A DNA stretch of 5,636 nucleotides from Caldilineaceae bacterium (GTDB taxonomy: Bacteria; Chloroflexota; Anaerolineae; Caldilineales; Caldilineaceae): assembly GCA_028819675.1 (NCBI GenBank), contig JAPPKT010000068.1, positions 1 through 5,636 on the forward strand, given 5' to 3'. Shown here one piece after another: positions 5,386-5,636 of the stretch. The notes beneath the pieces were generated by a model. It was given only the letters and a program-made list of their open reading frames with translations, was not told where the DNA came from and did not search any database. Numbering within the stretch: the first letter of the stretch is position 1; each line of letters begins with the position of its first letter. The translations under genes were made by a program, and so were the position numbers.

Positions 5386-5636
5386 TCAGCTGCCGATACC
5401 GGGGAGTTCAATAGTCGTGTCCGCTTGTATCCCCTGCACCTGCTCCTGCAACACTGTCTTCCGTACGTATCGATCCGCAACCGACTGTACCGCCGCGGGA
5501 TAGCTGCCCAACATCTTGACAAACGCCGCATTGTTGAGCAGACCAAGAAGAGCGGCGCCGCACTCCGGCTCCCGCCAGTGACCCTCGACGTCCATATAAA
5601 ATACATACTGCCACGGATAATCGCGGCGCGGACGGC
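5386..5636 (-). CDS. pheA: Prephenate dehydratase, C-terminal ACT regulatory domain (partial, cut by window edge)
   Basis: The last 83 residues are visible. They begin [20 protein letters not shown]; the preceding partial codon ends GC, compatible with Ser, giving the SRP of the family's ESRP phenylalanine-binding motif. They continue [28 protein letters not shown] in the ACT-domain pattern (DVEGH, then helix, then LGSYP), with a 27-residue tail ending ELPGIGS at TGA 5386. The enzyme converts prephenate to phenylpyruvate with loss of water and CO2 in phenylalanine synthesis, in the cytoplasm; its ACT domain gives feedback inhibition by Phe. The catalytic domain lies outside the window, so I cannot tell whether it is monofunctional or fused to chorismate mutase. 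The tail after LGSYP is somewhat longer than I expect for the family. Confidence 0.88.
   Translation of the reverse strand, partial: RPRRDYPWQYVFYMDVEGHWREPECGAALLGLLNNAAFVKMLGSYPAAVQSVADRYVRKTVLQEQVQGIQADTTIELPGIGS

Noticed and set aside
1..5636. tRNA or rRNA genes
   Set aside because: I looked for T-arm motifs of the GGTTCGAnTCC type and for rRNA-like stretches by eye and saw none.

Overview
The window is GC-rich bacterial DNA. The hybrid histidine kinase resembles, from memory, kinases common in environmental and host-associated Chloroflexota (Anaerolineae/Caldilineae/Dehalococcoidia). The inserted fibronectin-III type and the GGGGCAGGC...GCCTGCCC palindromes fit the same group. This placement is an inference; no rRNA or marker gene is present to settle it.

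Layout. Positions 1-339 hold a low-complexity C/G tract at the edge, an unassigned open frame on the minus strand, and a plausible promoter for the first gene. Positions 340-2739 (+) encode a 799-residue soluble hybrid histidine kinase: GAF, PAS-like, HisKA, HATPase_c, then a receiver domain. Its GAF domain is split by a 118-residue in-frame insert that reads as one fibronectin type III module in circularly permuted order. Just past the stop, at about 2757-3010, lie tandem repeats of about 82 bp, each carrying a REP-like hairpin. They are followed by a broken REP-associated tyrosine transposase (RAYT) on the minus strand (3040-3464) and another perfect hairpin (3484-3504). Together 2757-3504 look like a decayed REP/RAYT element.

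The right half is sparse and holds very small genes. They are a 44-residue single-span membrane protein (3716-3850, -), two apparently paralogous tiny membrane proteins with an IP-x3-FWW core in divergent orientation (4203-4445, - and 4582-4749, +), and a 79-residue two-span membrane protein (5077-5316, -). The last lies 69 bp downstream of the C-terminal end of prephenate dehydratase (5386-5636, -, cut by the window edge), and a rho-independent terminator-like hairpin follows at 4859-4891.

How they work together. The kinase is a self-contained sensor and phosphorelay protein with no DNA-binding partner visible here. The prephenate dehydratase belongs to phenylalanine biosynthesis and is probably co-transcribed with the 79-residue membrane protein. 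The small membrane proteins have no function I recognise. The most unusual features are the FN3-in-GAF insertion and the divergent pair of FWW microproteins.
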